A stretch of DNA of 64,000 bases, from the NCBI RefSeq assembly GCF_041928815.1, contig NZ_JBHFEI010000004.1, positions 186,001 through 250,000 of the forward strand. The letters run 5' to 3'. Origin of the DNA: JBHFEI01 sp041928815. Lineage in GTDB: Bacteria; Pseudomonadota; Alphaproteobacteria; Rhizobiales; Rhizobiaceae. The notes beneath the pieces are model-generated. The model was not told the origin of the DNA. It made no database searches and worked only from the letters and a program-made list of their open reading frames with translations. A program made the translations under genes and the position numbers. Below, in pieces: positions 1 through 10,945 of this stretch (the first letter of the stretch is position 1; the number at the start of each line of letters is the position of its first letter).

Positions 1-1
1 G

Positions 2-505
2 ACGGCGAGAGCGGACGCGATCGTCTCCGCCATTCTTCGCCTCCCGCGGGAGCGCGCGAAGCTCGCCGTCGACGTCGCCGAGATGCGCGACCTGATCGAG
101 GCGGAGAAGCCGCCGCGCGACATCTTCGACCTGAAGCTCATTCCAGGCGGCCTCGTCGACATCGAGTTCCTCGTGCAGTTCCTGAGCCTGCTTGCGCCGG
201 AGGCGGGCGGGGCGCAGCCATCGGCCGGCATGACGACGATGGAGGCGCTGAGGCTTCACGCCGGCGGCGTTCTTGCCGATGACGACCGCGAGACGGTCGA
301 GGCGGCGTTGCGGCTGATGACGACCCTGTCGCAGACGATGCGGCTCTGCGTCGAGGGGGATTTCGAGGTGAAGTCGGCGCCCGCCGGCCTCGTCGATCTC
401 CTCTGCCGTGCGGCCGGCCTGCCGGATGCGCGGATGCTGGAGGCGGAGATCCGGCGGCTCTCCAAGGCCGTCCGGCGCATCTTCCGCGCCGTGGTCCGCG
501 CCTGA
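2..505 (+). CDS. glnE: Glutamine-synthetase adenylyltransferase, C-terminal end (partial)
   Basis: This is the 3' end of the bifunctional enzyme that adenylylates and deadenylylates glutamine synthetase in response to PII. The frame is open from base 2, so the gene begins outside the window and only about 167 codons are visible. The segment FDLKLIPGGLVDIEFLVQF is the conserved start of the second nucleotidyltransferase module (GGxxDIEF), followed by the helical C-terminal domain ending in RIFRAVVRA. The stop TGA (503-505) abuts the stop of the convergent kinase gene (506-508), so the two coding regions share no spacer. Identification is firm, but full-length integrity cannot be judged here. 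Confidence 0.9.
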   Translation, partial: TARADAIVSAILRLPRERAKLAVDVAEMRDLIEAEKPPRDIFDLKLIPGGLVDIEFLVQFLSLLAPEAGGAQPSAGMTTMEALRLHAGGVLADDDRETVEAALRLMTTLSQTMRLCVEGDFEVKSAPAGLVDLLCRAAGLPDARMLEAEIRRLSKAVRRIFRAVVRA

Positions 506-2830
<2,325 letters not shown>

Positions 2831-2926
2831 TGTATCGCCCTCGTCGATTCGGCGCGCCGCTCGCGCGAACCACGGACAATGAATCAAAGGCGATTCGCCT
2901 TGTCCAGCGAAAATCCGGCCGGGACG

Positions 2927-2941
2927 TTTACCAAATCTTAA
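2927..2941. promoter_or_regulatory. Near-consensus CtrA box upstream of the PleC-like kinase
   Basis: TTTA-N7-TTAA, one mismatch from the CtrA consensus TTAA-N7-TTAA, in an AT-rich patch about 100 bases upstream of the preferred kinase start (40-55 bases before the alternative TTG at 2887). CtrA control of a PleC-like gene would make biological sense, but a single imperfect match is weak evidence. Confidence 0.3.
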
Positions 2942-3078
2942 GGGCGCGTTTTGCTAGTCGCGCCCGCGACGGACGCGAAATTCCTGATAAAATGAATTAT
3001 TATCATGGGCATAGGTCAATGTCAGGCGCTTTTCGGCAGGAGGCTCTCCCGCCGAGGACGCCTCCTGCAATGTCCGTT

Positions 3079-5727
3079 TCAACCCTTGAGGATGCGCTCG
3101 ACGATGTCGCTCACGTCCGGCGAGAGCCGCGGTGCCTGGGCGATCTGGCGAAGTGCTGCGCGGGCGTGGGAGGCCCTCGTCTCCTCGAGCGCGCGCCAGG
3201 AGCGCAGCGATGTCAGGATCCGGGCGGCGAGCTGCGGATTGCGCCCGTCGATGTCGAGGATCTGGGCCGCGAGGAAACGGTAGCCCTCACCGTCGGCCCG
3301 GTTGAACCCTGTCGGGTTTGAGAAGGCAAAGGTACCGATCAGCGCGCGCACCCGGTTCGGATTGTTCGCGTTGAACAGCCCGTCGCCCATCAGGCCGCGC
3401 ACGCGCTCGAGCGCGCCGGCACCCGGCGTCGAGGCCTGCACGCTTAGCCATTTGTCGATGACGAGCGCGTCCGTCTCGAAGCGCCGCCGGAAAGCGTCAA
3501 GCGCCGCTCCCGTTTCCGCGGCCTCCGGAAAGCGATGGCACAGCAGCGTCAGGGCCTGCAGCCGGTCGGTCATGTTGTCGGCGGCGGCGAAGGCGTCGGC
3601 GACGGGTGCCGGATCCTCTTCGGCAGCGACGCGGTAGCCGAGTGCGGCATTGCGCAGCGCCCGCCTGCCGGCGCTTTGCGCGTCCGGGGTGAACGGCCCG
3701 TCCGCCCGCATCTCGTCGACGAGGCGGGCGAAGACGGCATGGCCGGCCCGCGCGACCGCGGCGACGACCTGCCGGCGTGCCTCGTGGATCGCGTCCGGAT
3801 CGGTGTCGCGGCCGATCTCGCGGGCGATGTCCGCCTCGCTCGGCAGCGCCAGTGTCTGGGCCCGGAAGGCGGGCTCGAGCCCGGCATCGCCCGCGGCGGC
3901 GACAAGCGCCTCGATCAGCGTCGCGTCGCATTCGACCGGCCGGCCCGCGGCAACGGCGGCGGTGCCCGCGACGAGATTGGGCATGGCGATGGCGTTGACC
4001 GCCTGCCAGCGGGCGAAGAGATCGCTTTCGTGCAGCGCCACATGGGCGAGGTCGGCCGGCGGCTGTTCGAAATGCAGGTTGATCGGCGCGGAAAATCCGC
4101 GGTTGAGCGAGACGACCGGTCGCGAGGCGATGCCGGTGAAGGTGACGGTCTGGCTGCGTTCGGTGAGATGCAGCACGTCTCCCGTTGCCTCGATGCCGTC
4201 GATGCGCTGAGCCTTCGCCTCGCTGCCGTCTTCGAGCAGCAGCCCGACCCGAAGCGGAATGTGCATCGGTTCCTTGGTCGGCTGGCCGGGCGTCGGCGGC
4301 ACCATCTGTTCGAGCGACAGGGTGAAGGCCTGCCGGGCCGCATCATAGGTGCCGGACGCCGTGACGAGCGGCGTGCCGGCCTGCGTGTACCAGAGCGAGA
4401 ACTGCGAGAGGTCCCGTCCGCTCACCTCGGCGAAGCAGGCGACGAAATCCTCGATCGTCACCGCCTGGCCATCATGCCGCTCGAAATAGAGGTCCATGCC
4501 GCGCTTGAAGAGATCGGGCCCAAGCAGCGTCGCGATCATCCGCGTGACCTCGCTGCCCTTCTCGTAGACGGTCGTCGTGTAGAAGTTGTTGATCTCGCGA
4601 TAGGTATCCGGCCGCACCGGATGGGCAAGCGGCCCGGCATCCTCGGGGAACTGCTCGGCCTTCAGATGCCTTACCTCGGCGATGCGCTTCACCGCGCGCG
4701 AGCGCTGGTCGGCGGAGAATTCGTGGTCGCGATAGACCGTCAGCCCCTCCTTCAGGCAGAGCTGGAACCAGTCGCGGCAGGTGATGCGGTTGCCCGTCCA
4801 GTTGTGGAAATATTCGTGGGCGATGATCGCCTCGATGTTGGCATAGTCCTGGTCGGTGGCGGTTTCCGGGTCGGCGAGAACATACTTGTCGTTGAAGACG
4901 TTGAGGCCCTTGTTCTCCATCGCCCCCATGTTGAAGTCGGAGACGGCGACGATCATGAAGATGTCGAGGTCGTATTCCCGGCCGAAGACCTCCTCGTCCC
5001 AGCGCATCGACCGCTTCAGCGCATCCATCGCATAGGCCGCGCGCGGCTCCTTGCCGTGCTCGACATAGATCTTCAGCGCGACCTCGCGGCCCGAGGCGGT
5101 GGTGAAGCTGTCCTCGACGACGCCGAGGTCCCCGGCGACGAGGGCGAAGAGGTAGCTCGGCTTCGGATGCGGATCGAACCAGGCGGCGAAATGGCGGCCG
5201 TCGCCCATGCCCGCGCCGCCGAGATAGTTGCCGTTCGACAGAAGCAGCGGCGTCGTCGCCTTGTCGGCGATGATGTTGACCGTGTAGACGGCGAGCACGT
5301 CCGGCCGGTCGGGGAAATAGGTGATGCGGCGGAAGCCCTCGGCCTCGCATTGCGTGCAGTAGACGCCGTTGGTGCGGTAGAGGCCCATCAGCTTCGTGTT
5401 CGATTCGGGCGCAATCTGCGTCACGATCGTCACCTCGAAGGGCGCGCTCTCCGGCAGGTTGCGCAAAGTCAGCGATTGCGGCGTGACGTCATGGTCGTTC
5501 GCCGGAATGTCCACCTGGTCGAGCATCAGGCCGGTCATCGTCAGTTCGTCCCCGTCGAGGACCAGCGGCCGTGCCGGATCGACGCCGTCGCGTCGGTGAA
5601 AGATCAGCCTCGCCTCGACCTTGGTATCCTTGGGATCGAGTTCGAAGGTGAGATCGACACGCTCGAGCACGAAATCCGCCGGGGCGTAGTCTTCGAGATG
5701 AAAGATCTGGCCGGTTTCTGTCCGCAT
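3079..5727 (-). CDS. pepN: Aminopeptidase N (M1 zinc metallopeptidase)
   Basis: Cytosolic M1 aminopeptidase of 882 residues that removes N-terminal amino acids from peptides. The exopeptidase motif GAMEN lies at 268-272. The zinc site is HEYFH at 304-308 (ligands His304 and His308, catalytic Glu305), with the third ligand Glu327 in LKEG, the standard spacing. The length and the long C-terminal helical region match the E. coli-type PepN family. There is no signal peptide. The ATG at 5727 starts the conserved N-terminal domain, though its ribosome-binding site is weak. It is transcribed alone, toward the kinase gene but separated from it by about 190 bases. Confidence 0.95.
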   Translation of the reverse strand: MRTETGQIFHLEDYAPADFVLERVDLTFELDPKDTKVEARLIFHRRDGVDPARPLVLDGDELTMTGLMLDQVDIPANDHDVTPQSLTLRNLPESAPFEVTIVTQIAPESNTKLMGLYRTNGVYCTQCEAEGFRRITYFPDRPDVLAVYTVNIIADKATTPLLLSNGNYLGGAGMGDGRHFAAWFDPHPKPSYLFALVAGDLGVVEDSFTTASGREVALKIYVEHGKEPRAAYAMDALKRSMRWDEEVFGREYDLDIFMIVAVSDFNMGAMENKGLNVFNDKYVLADPETATDQDYANIEAIIAHEYFHNWTGNRITCRDWFQLCLKEGLTVYRDHEFSADQRSRAVKRIAEVRHLKAEQFPEDAGPLAHPVRPDTYREINNFYTTTVYEKGSEVTRMIATLLGPDLFKRGMDLYFERHDGQAVTIEDFVACFAEVSGRDLSQFSLWYTQAGTPLVTASGTYDAARQAFTLSLEQMVPPTPGQPTKEPMHIPLRVGLLLEDGSEAKAQRIDGIEATGDVLHLTERSQTVTFTGIASRPVVSLNRGFSAPINLHFEQPPADLAHVALHESDLFARWQAVNAIAMPNLVAGTAAVAAGRPVECDATLIEALVAAAGDAGLEPAFRAQTLALPSEADIAREIGRDTDPDAIHEARRQVVAAVARAGHAVFARLVDEMRADGPFTPDAQSAGRRALRNAALGYRVAAEEDPAPVADAFAAADNMTDRLQALTLLCHRFPEAAETGAALDAFRRRFETDALVIDKWLSVQASTPGAGALERVRGLMGDGLFNANNPNRVRALIGTFAFSNPTGFNRADGEGYRFLAAQILDIDGRNPQLAARILTSLRSWRALEETRASHARAALRQIAQAPRLSPDVSDIVERILKG

Positions 5728-6161
5728 GGTCTCACCCGCTTGTGCTGTTGCCGCCGCAGCGCGGCCGCCGGCCGCCTGCGATCGGAAAAATTGTGAAGGA
5801 ATCGCGAAAACGGCCGCGCCCGACCCTCATGGCCGATCCGCCGATGGTGTCTTCCCGTTGAGGATGGTTGAAACGCGCCGGTTCTCGCGGGGCCGTCCGG
5901 GCAGGATCGGTCGCGAAAGCGTGGCGGCGAGGGCTGGATGGCTCTTCGCCACGGTGCCAGAACGATGCGTCAATGGAATTCTGCCGGTGTTTCGACGGTC
6001 ACGCGGCATGGTGCAAGAAATTTACAAAATTAATCCTAACAATTGAGTGAATTGCCGGATTTCGCCGTCGACCGCAGCCTGTCCCGCCGGCGTCCCCCTG
6101 TTTCGGTTCGGACCGCCGCGACCAAACAGGGACGACAGGGCGTGCAGGCGACGGGAGAGGC
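5728..6161. other. Intergenic region between pepN and an MFS gene, no gene seen
   Basis: The 434 bases hold the pepN promoter region and the 3' flank of the MFS gene. Short open frames exist on both strands but lack ribosome-binding sites and family resemblance. A long-loop inverted repeat, CCCTGTTT (6096-6103) with AAACAGGG (6124-6131), could end MFS transcription but has no T-tract. An AT-rich stretch lies at 6019-6045. Confidence 0.5.
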
Positions 6162-7403
6162 TCAGGCCTCCGGCTCCGCGTTCGGTCCCGGGATCTGCTC
6201 CACCGTCGGGGCGGTCGGCACCGGACCCGCCTGGAAGTCGGTCTTTGCCACCAGCCCGTCCGACTGTTCGCGGCGGGAAATGCGCCAGCCGGCATAGGCG
6301 CCGTAGAGCGCGAAGGCGACGGCGAGGACCGCGAAGAGCGCGGCCGGGCCGAACGCATCCATCACCGGGCCGACGACGAGCGGGCCGGTGATCGTGCCGA
6401 TGCCGTAGGTCACCATCATGCCGGACGAGACCTCGACATACTGTTGCGGCTCCGCCAGGTCGTTGGCATGGGCGACGTTGATGCCGTAGATCGGGTAGAG
6501 GACGGTGCCGACGAGGCCCGCGATGAGAGACAGCATGGCGGCGGAGCTTCCGGCCGCAGCGACCATCGCCAGGCACGCGACCATGCCGAACGCGCCGCAG
6601 CCGACCATGACGAGGCGGCGGTCGATGCGGTCGGAAAGGCGGCCGATCGGCAGTTGCGCCAGCGCGCTGCCGGCAACGAGCGCGCCGAGCAGCGTCGCGC
6701 CCTCGGCCGTGGTGAGCCCGATCTTCTGCGTGAAGACCGCGCCGAGGTTCAGCCATGCCCCGGCGATGATGCCGGCCACGAAGGCGCCGAACACGGCGGC
6801 CGGCGACCGGCGGTAGAGCGTCAGCAGGTTGAAGCGGACGCGGGGCGGCGGCTGCGGCGAGGGCGAGGAGGACAGCGCCGTCGGCAGGAGCCCGACCGAG
6901 AAGATCACGCCGCACAGAATGAAGAGCGAGGTGTTGGACGGATCGCCGAGCGGCACGAGATACTGCCCGCCGATGGAGCCGATCATCGTCGTCACCAGAT
7001 AGCAGGAAAACAGCATGCCGCGATTGTCGTTGGTGACCCGCTCGTTCAGCCAGCTCTCGATGACAAGGTAGCTGCCGGCCATAGCAAAGCCCGCCATGGC
7101 GCGAAAGACGATCCAGGCGCGCCAGTCGACCACCAGCCCGCACAGCAGGATGGCGATCGCCAGCAGGGTGATCGTCGAGGAGAAGACGCGGATGTGGCCG
7201 ACGCGGGACACGAAGGTCGGCGTGACGACGCAGGACAGCGTGAAGCCGATCGTGTAGCCGGTGGCGATGATGGCGATGGTGACGGTCGACCAGCCTTCCG
7301 CCACCGCCCGCACGGGCAGGACATAGCCCGACAGGCCGAAACCGACCATGATCAGCAGCGTCGAGACCAGAAGGCTCAGGACGGATGTGAGGCTGGCCAG
7401 CAT
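6162..7403 (-). CDS. MFS transporter (YcaD-like)
   Basis: Integral membrane protein of 413 residues with about 12 hydrophobic segments, two six-helix halves, and the MFS loop motif between helices 2 and 3 (SRVGHIRVF) echoed in the second half (GRLSDRIDRR). The overall pattern resembles the YcaD/major-facilitator drug-efflux-like group; the substrate is unknown. ATG at 7403 is preferred over an in-frame GTG two codons earlier because GGAG sits 5-6 bases before the ATG. The C-terminal tail after the last helix is short and Pro-rich. No linked gene suggests a substrate. Confidence 0.85.
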   Translation of the reverse strand: MLASLTSVLSLLVSTLLIMVGFGLSGYVLPVRAVAEGWSTVTIAIIATGYTIGFTLSCVVTPTFVSRVGHIRVFSSTITLLAIAILLCGLVVDWRAWIVFRAMAGFAMAGSYLVIESWLNERVTNDNRGMLFSCYLVTTMIGSIGGQYLVPLGDPSNTSLFILCGVIFSVGLLPTALSSSPSPQPPPRVRFNLLTLYRRSPAAVFGAFVAGIIAGAWLNLGAVFTQKIGLTTAEGATLLGALVAGSALAQLPIGRLSDRIDRRLVMVGCGAFGMVACLAMVAAAGSSAAMLSLIAGLVGTVLYPIYGINVAHANDLAEPQQYVEVSSGMMVTYGIGTITGPLVVGPVMDAFGPAALFAVLAVAFALYGAYAGWRISRREQSDGLVAKTDFQAGPVPTAPTVEQIPGPNAEPEA

Positions 7404-7635
7404 GGGCACTCCGGCGCATCGGCCGCCCGCGCTGAAGGCACGAGGCCGGCCGTTCTTGAAAGGGCGGGAACGAAGGTTGCACCTGCCGCCCCGTCGGCAT
7501 CGCGGTCTTCGGGAAATGAAGGCGGAACGTGCGGGCCGGTCATTCGCCGTTCCGTCACGGACGTGTCAAGCCTCACGCCTCGACATGCCGCAACGGTCCT
7601 GCGGCGTCAGTCTCGCCTGATCGGCGTGATTCTCC

Positions 7636-7674
7636 TGCCACGGATTGCGACAGGCGATGGCGCAATCCGTGGCA
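7636..7674. repeat. Perfect 14-bp inverted repeat
   Basis: TGCCACGGATTGCG (7636-7649) and its exact complement CGCAATCCGTGGCA (7661-7674) are separated by 11 bases. It lies upstream of the MFS gene and only 12 bases from a second strong stem-loop. There is no T-tract on either side, so it is more likely an operator or RNA structure than a terminator. Function is unknown. Confidence 0.6.
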
Positions 7675-7678
7675 TGTC

Positions 7679-7719
7679 AAAACAAAGCCGGCGGCCCGCG
7701 ATGGAAGCGGGCCGCCGGC
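7679..7719 (-). terminator. Intrinsic terminator of the 58-codon gene
   Basis: Reading the minus strand, a perfect 13-bp GC stem (arms 7707-7719 and 7687-7699, 7-base loop) is followed immediately by TTTGTTTT (complement of 7679-7686). This is a textbook rho-independent terminator 28 bases beyond the stop codon of the small gene at 7748-7924, and it is the main reason for believing that gene. Confidence 0.75.
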
Positions 7720-7747
7720 GGTGTGTCCGCGCCGAGCGCGAAGGCGA

Positions 7748-7924
7748 TCAGCGCTGGACGAATTCCGAAAACAGGGGAAGGGGGCGCGTCGTGCGCATCG
7801 AGCCCATGGCCGTCATCTGCTCGTTCGCGGCAGAGCCGAAGGCCATCAGCGGCTGGCGACGCGCGGGGCCGCAATGGCGGAGCGTCTCGAAGTTGCTGTG
7901 GACGGGGCGAAAGCGGGCAGTCAT
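7748..7924 (-). CDS. Small protein of unknown function (58 aa)
   Basis: A 58-codon frame starting with ATG at 7924. AAGGA lies 8 bases before the start, and a strong intrinsic terminator follows the stop, so this has the layout of a free-standing monocistronic gene. The product starts MTARFRPVHSNFETLRHCG and ends PLPLFSEFVQR. It has a single Cys, no signal peptide and no membrane segment, and carries repeated Met residues in the middle. I do not recognise a family. The expression signals are seen in the sequence; that the peptide is made is inference. The alternative is that the transcript acts as a small RNA. Confidence 0.55.
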   Translation of the reverse strand: MTARFRPVHSNFETLRHCGPARRQPLMAFGSAANEQMTAMGSMRTTRPLPLFSEFVQR

Positions 7925-8055
7925 GATGCAATTCCTTGGTTTCTTCCCTCCCGTGCTTCTATATTGCGCCGGGGCGCCGATCGTGCAATCCACCGCGCCG
8001 CGCTGCTGACATGCGCAATGCGCATGGCTTTCTTCATAAAGTCTTCATCTCTCGT

Positions 8056-8919
8056 TCAGATCTCGGAAAGCATGCCCGCCCTGAAGGCGAGCAGGTCCTG
8101 CCAGGCCAGCCGCTTGCTGGCCGGCGCCGACAGGAGTTCCTGCGGATGCAGCGTCGCCATCGCCGGAATGTCCCGCCCGCCGATCGCCACCGCGCGCCAG
8201 CGGCCGCGCGCGTCATGGATGGTTTCACTGCCGCCGAAGAAGAAGCGCGCGGTGAAATTGCCGAGCAGCAGCAGGCGGCGCGGCGCGACGAGCGCGATCT
8301 GACGCTCGATGAAGGGGCGGCAGATGTCGGATTCGCGCGCGGTCGGCATGCGGTTGCCCGGAGGGCGCCATGGAACCGCGGTCGAAAGGGCGAGGTCCTG
8401 CCGCTGCAGGCCGATCGCGCCGAGCATCCGGTCGAGCATCTCGCCGTGAAGGCCGGAGAAGGGCGCGCCCTCGCGTTCGTCGTCGCTATAGGGCATCGGG
8501 CCGACGACCATCACCCGCGCCGCCGGATCGCCGCTGAGGAACAGCGTCGAGCGCGCGCTCATGCGCAGGTTGCAGCCGGCAAAGGCCTCGAGTGCCTGCC
8601 GAAGCGCATCGAGTGTCTCGGCGCCCGAGGCGGCGGCAAGCGCATCGGCGATCGCCTGTTCGTCCGGAATGGCAACAGTGGGCCGCGCGGGCGCCGCGCG
8701 TTCCGCGGGCCTTGCCGGCGCCGCCTTCACCGCCGGGCGCGCGGGGGCGGGGGACGGATCGGCGGGAGGGGAGGCGGTGTCCAAGCGTTCGCTGCGCGCC
8801 CGGAATTCTGCGAAGCGGTCAAGCGGCTGGTTCTCGACAGGCCATTCCACGCCGGCATCCGCATAAAACTGCAGGAGCGCGGCAAGCTCGCGGGGGGAAA
8901 GAGCATCGGCGGGGATCAT
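8056..8919 (-). CDS. Uracil-DNA glycosylase family 4-like protein, divergent
   Basis: A 287-residue protein of the uracil-DNA glycosylase superfamily that would excise uracil from DNA. An Ala/Pro-rich linker (about 45-85) precedes the core. The superfamily frame is visible: AVPWRPPGNRMPT, CRPFIERQI, LLLLGNFTA and the motif-2 His in LHPQELL. Two features are unusual. Motif 1, normally GEAPG in family 4, reads GPMPY, so the usual Glu position is Pro. Only two Cys are present where the family's 4Fe-4S cluster needs four. Activity may therefore be altered. ATG at 8919 is preceded by AGAGAGG. It is divergent from ETF-QO, sharing a 194-base promoter region. Confidence 0.75.
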   Translation of the reverse strand: MIPADALSPRELAALLQFYADAGVEWPVENQPLDRFAEFRARSERLDTASPPADPSPAPARPAVKAAPARPAERAAPARPTVAIPDEQAIADALAAASGAETLDALRQALEAFAGCNLRMSARSTLFLSGDPAARVMVVGPMPYSDDEREGAPFSGLHGEMLDRMLGAIGLQRQDLALSTAVPWRPPGNRMPTARESDICRPFIERQIALVAPRRLLLLGNFTARFFFGGSETIHDARGRWRAVAIGGRDIPAMATLHPQELLSAPASKRLAWQDLLAFRAGMLSEI

Positions 8920-9113
8920 GGTCCTCTCTTACAGGAGGCGTCCCCGCCGGGAAAGCACCGATGGAGGATGCGTGCCTTGCGCAAAGACCGGACTGCCTGT
9001 CGCGTTCCGGCTCGACAAGGCCGGCACGATTTGACAAGACGGTTGCCACAGGAATGAGGCCGGCGCGCCGCGGGGATGCGCGCGGGGCGCCAGAGCGACC
9101 GGAGAAATGGCAC

Positions 9114-10778
9114 ATGAGCGAGGCGATGGAACTTCCCGAACGCGAGGCGATGGACTTCGACGTCGTGATCGTCGGCGCCGGCCCTGCGGGCCTGTCTGCG
9201 GCGATCCGGCTGAAGCAGGTCGATCCGGACCTGTCGGTCGTCGTTCTGGAAAAGGGGGCGGAGGTCGGCGCGCACATTCTTTCCGGGGCCGTCGTCGATC
9301 CGCTCGGCATCGACCGGCTGCTGCCCGGATGGCGCTCCGACGAGAGCCATCCCTTCAAGACCGCGGTGACCGACGACCATTTCCTGCTGCTCGGCCCGGC
9401 CGGCGCGCTCCGCCTGTCGAACTTCGCCATGCCGCCGCTGATGAGCAATCACGGCAACTACATCGTCTCGCTCGGCAATGTCTGTCGCTGGCTGGCCACC
9501 AAGGCGGAGGAACTCGGCGTCGAGATCTATCCGGGCTTCGCCGCGACGGAGGTCCTCTACAATGCGCAGGGTGCGGTCGTCGGCGTCGCGACCGGCGACA
9601 TGGGCATCGAGAAGAACGGCGAGCCCGGACCGAGCTACACGCGCGGCATGGAACTTCGCGGAAAATACACGTTGATCGGCGAGGGCGTGCGCGGGTCGCT
9701 CGCCAAACAGCTCATCGCCAGGTTCGATCTTGCCCGCGACCGCGAACCGCAGAAATTCGGCATCGGGCTCAAGGAGCTCTGGCAGGTAAAGCCGGAGCAC
9801 CATCGGCCCGGACTGGTGCAGCATTCCTTCGGCTGGCCGCTCGGCATGAAGACGGGCGGCGGATCCTTCCTCTATCATCTCGAGGACAATCTGGTCGCCG
9901 TCGGCTTCGTCGTGCATTTGAACTACAAGAACCCCTACCTCGCGCCGTTCGAGGAGTTCCAGCGCTTCAAGACGCATCCCGCCATCAGGGGCACTTTCGA
10001 GGGCGGAAAGCGGCTCTCCTACGGCGCGCGCGCCATTACGGAGGGCGGCTGGCAGTCGGTGCCGAAGCTGTCCTTCCCCGGCGGCGCGTTGATCGGCTGC
10101 TCGGCCGGCTTCGTCAACGTGCCGCGCATCAAGGGCAGCCACAATGCGGTCCTGTCCGGCATTCTCGCCGCCGAGAAGCTCGCCGCCGCGATCACCGCCG
10201 GGCGCGCCCATGACGAACCCATCGAGATCGAGCTCGGCTGGCGCGACAGCGCCATCGGCTCCGATCTGAAGAAGGTCCGGAACGTCAAGCCGCTCTGGTC
10301 GAAATTCGGCACGGCGCTCGGCGTGGCGCTGGGCGGGCTCGACATGTGGACCAATCAGCTCTTCGGCTTTTCCTTCTTCGGCACCTTGAAGCACGGCAAG
10401 ACGGATGCGCAGTCGCTCGAGCCGGCGGCGCAGCACAGGAGGATCGACTACCCGAAACCGGACGGTGTGCTCACCTTCGACCGGCTCTCCTCGGTCTTCC
10501 TGTCGAACACCAACCACGAGGAGGACCAGCCGGTGCACCTCAAGGTCAAGGACAGGGATCTGCAAAAGCGCTCGGAACACGACATCTATGCCGGTCCGTC
10601 GACGCGCTACTGTCCCGCCGGCGTCTACGAATGGGTCGAGAAGGACGGCGCCGACGTCTATGTCATCAATGCCCAGAACTGCGTCCACTGCAAGACCTGC
10701 GACATCAAGGATCCGAACCAGAACATCACCTGGGTCCCGCCCCAGGGCGGCGAGGGGCCGGTCTATCCGGGCATGTGA
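9114..10778 (+). CDS. Electron transfer flavoprotein-ubiquinone oxidoreductase
   Basis: Membrane-associated flavo-iron-sulfur enzyme of 554 residues that passes electrons from reduced ETF (from fatty-acid and amino-acid dehydrogenases) to ubiquinone. The N-terminal FAD-binding site is VIVGAGPAGLSAA. The C-terminus carries the 4Fe-4S ligands: RYCPAGVYEW, then NCVHCKTCDIKDP and the family ending WVPPQGGEGPVYPGM. The length equals the usual family size. The ATG at 9114 has GGAGA upstream; earlier in-frame starts would add a non-conserved extension. It is monocistronic and divergent from the glycosylase gene. A TTGACA hexamer at 9031 could be its -35, but no good -10 follows. Confidence 0.95.
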   Translation: MSEAMELPEREAMDFDVVIVGAGPAGLSAAIRLKQVDPDLSVVVLEKGAEVGAHILSGAVVDPLGIDRLLPGWRSDESHPFKTAVTDDHFLLLGPAGALRLSNFAMPPLMSNHGNYIVSLGNVCRWLATKAEELGVEIYPGFAATEVLYNAQGAVVGVATGDMGIEKNGEPGPSYTRGMELRGKYTLIGEGVRGSLAKQLIARFDLARDREPQKFGIGLKELWQVKPEHHRPGLVQHSFGWPLGMKTGGGSFLYHLEDNLVAVGFVVHLNYKNPYLAPFEEFQRFKTHPAIRGTFEGGKRLSYGARAITEGGWQSVPKLSFPGGALIGCSAGFVNVPRIKGSHNAVLSGILAAEKLAAAITAGRAHDEPIEIELGWRDSAIGSDLKKVRNVKPLWSKFGTALGVALGGLDMWTNQLFGFSFFGTLKHGKTDAQSLEPAAQHRRIDYPKPDGVLTFDRLSSVFLSNTNHEEDQPVHLKVKDRDLQKRSEHDIYAGPSTRYCPAGVYEWVEKDGADVYVINAQNCVHCKTCDIKDPNQNITWVPPQGGEGPVYPGM

Positions 10779-10945
10779 GATCTGTGCTTTAAGCGGGGTG
10801 CGGGTCCGTCCGCGATGGGGGGCATCGTTGAACGCGTCTCAAGGCATCGGAAGCATGGTGGCGTATTTCGCGCATTCCGACATTTGCGTCCCAAGGGGCA
10901 TATCGAAGACGACGACCGAGTGCGGTGCGGCGAGGAAAGGTCATC

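Noticed and set aside
9031..9059. TTGACA hexamer as ETF-QO promoter
   Set aside because: A perfect -35 box but no acceptable -10 at 16-18 bases; kept only as a remark.
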